From the NCBI RefSeq assembly GCF_018343615.1, contig NZ_JAGYPI010000001.1:2114193-2178192 (forward strand): a DNA stretch of 64,000 nt, read 5' to 3'. Below, piece by piece: positions 63,611 to 64,000 of the stretch. Under the pieces are notes generated by a model, which was not told the DNA's origin, did no database searches, and worked only from the letters and a program-made list of their open reading frames with translations. A program made the position numbers and the translations under genes. This DNA is from Bacillus sp. FJAT-49736. GTDB lineage: Bacteria > Bacillota > Bacilli > Bacillales > Bacillaceae_C. The first letter of the stretch is position 1, and the number at the start of each line of letters is the position of its first letter.

Positions 63611-63859
63611 ATAATCCCTACTTTAACCATGATTCAACGACATTTTATTAAATTCACTAATTAGTAGTGTACAACTAACAATGGCAATTGACAATTTATT
63701 CGAAAAATCTTTTTTTTCATTGTGCAATACAACTTTCATTACATTCTTGATTTAGTAGGCTATTCATACTAAAATGAAGCGAATATAGATTGGAACTTAG
63801 ATGTCAGTGCTAAACACTATCCTTTAATTTATTTTTGAAAAGGTGTTGAAATTTGAAAT

Positions 63860-64000
63860 ATGAAATATGACGTAATTGTGATCGGAGGAGGTCCATCCGG
63901 ATTAATGGCAGCTATAGCAGCAGGGGAAAGCGGAGCGAAGGTTCTATTAATCGATAAGGGGGACAAGCTTGGCCGAAAGCTTGCAATTTCCGGCGGCGGA
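63860..64000 (+). CDS. ytfP: FAD-dependent oxidoreductase YtfP (HI0933 family), 3' end cut by window edge
   Basis: The visible 47 residues are the N-terminal FAD-binding unit: [20 protein letters not shown] with the GxGxxG loop, then [19 protein letters not shown], which is diagnostic of the HI0933/YhiN family. A stop lies just upstream in frame, so the ATG at 63860 must be the start; AAGGTG is 14 bases away, a long spacing. The B. subtilis orthologue ytfP is next to ytgP in the same orientation. Substrate of the family is not settled. Confidence 0.88.
   Translation, partial: MKYDVIVIGGGPSGLMAAIAAGESGAKVLLIDKGDKLGRKLAISGGG

Overview
The window is a low-GC chromosomal segment from an endospore-forming Bacillaceae (Bacillus sensu lato). 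Nearly every gene in the conserved parts has a recognisable counterpart in the yt* region of Bacillus subtilis, in much the same order: nadK2, mbcS/ytcI, sspA, thiI, nifZ, ezrA, refZ, ytsP, dgcP, rpsD, then tyrS, acsA, acuABC, ccpA, aroA, ytxGH, ampS, murC, sftA, ytpQ, ytpP, ytoP, ytnP, trmB, ytzH, ytmP, thpR, dat, pepV, ytzE, ytzG, murJ and ytfP. Spore functions (an alpha/beta SASP, RefZ, a YhcN/YlaJ-type lipoprotein), SD-rich ribosome binding sites with many GTG/TTG starts, a tyrosine T-box, an S4 leader and CcpA all agree with this. Assignments come from reading the sequence and from memory of the families; no search was run.

Layout. 1-12.2 kb: NAD kinase, an EamA transporter, an acyl-CoA synthetase, SASP, the thiI-nifZ tRNA thiolation pair (GTGA overlap), the division regulators EzrA and RefZ, free-methionine sulfoxide reductase, a diguanylate cyclase and autoregulated rpsD. 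12.2-22.4 kb: an accessory block between rpsD and tyrS, which are neighbours in B. subtilis. It holds a decayed IS200-type tnpA, an M3 oligoendopeptidase, a stretch of broken coding fragments, a blaI-blaR1-like-nagZ cluster with BlaI-type operators, a second decayed copy of the rpsD 3' end with its terminator, an unknown membrane protein and a 26-unit array of about 52 bp. 22.4-32.1 kb: tyrS with T-box, a class A PBP, and the divergent acsA/acuABC acetate module with a cre-like site. 32.1-41.6 kb: signal peptidase, CcpA, DAHP synthase/chorismate mutase, an FtsA-like ATPase with an unusual repetitive tail, sigma-B-type ytxGH, aminopeptidase and murC. 41.9-64 kb: SftA DNA translocase, lipoproteins, thioredoxin-like YtpP, an LTA synthase, YtnP lactonase, TrmB, thpR, D-amino acid transaminase, PepV, YtzE/YtzG, MurJ and the start of a flavoprotein.

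The genes serve a few themes: envelope building and division (EzrA, RefZ, PBP, MurC, SftA, LtaS, Dat, MurJ, possibly NagZ), acetate and carbon control (AcsA, AcuABC, CcpA), and translation/tRNA modification (ThiI/NifZ, S4, TyrRS, TrmB, YtzG). Most genes lie on the minus strand and are bounded by clear intrinsic terminators, many of them bidirectional between convergent genes.

The two most unusual items are the 52-bp hairpin array downstream of tyrS (26 units, about five helical turns each, no conserved reading frame) and the blaI/M56/nagZ cluster, in which the sensor protease and the glycosidase carry the same type of extracytoplasmic domain (DUF4309/YjgB-like by my reading) and the sensor has no visible beta-lactam-binding motifs.
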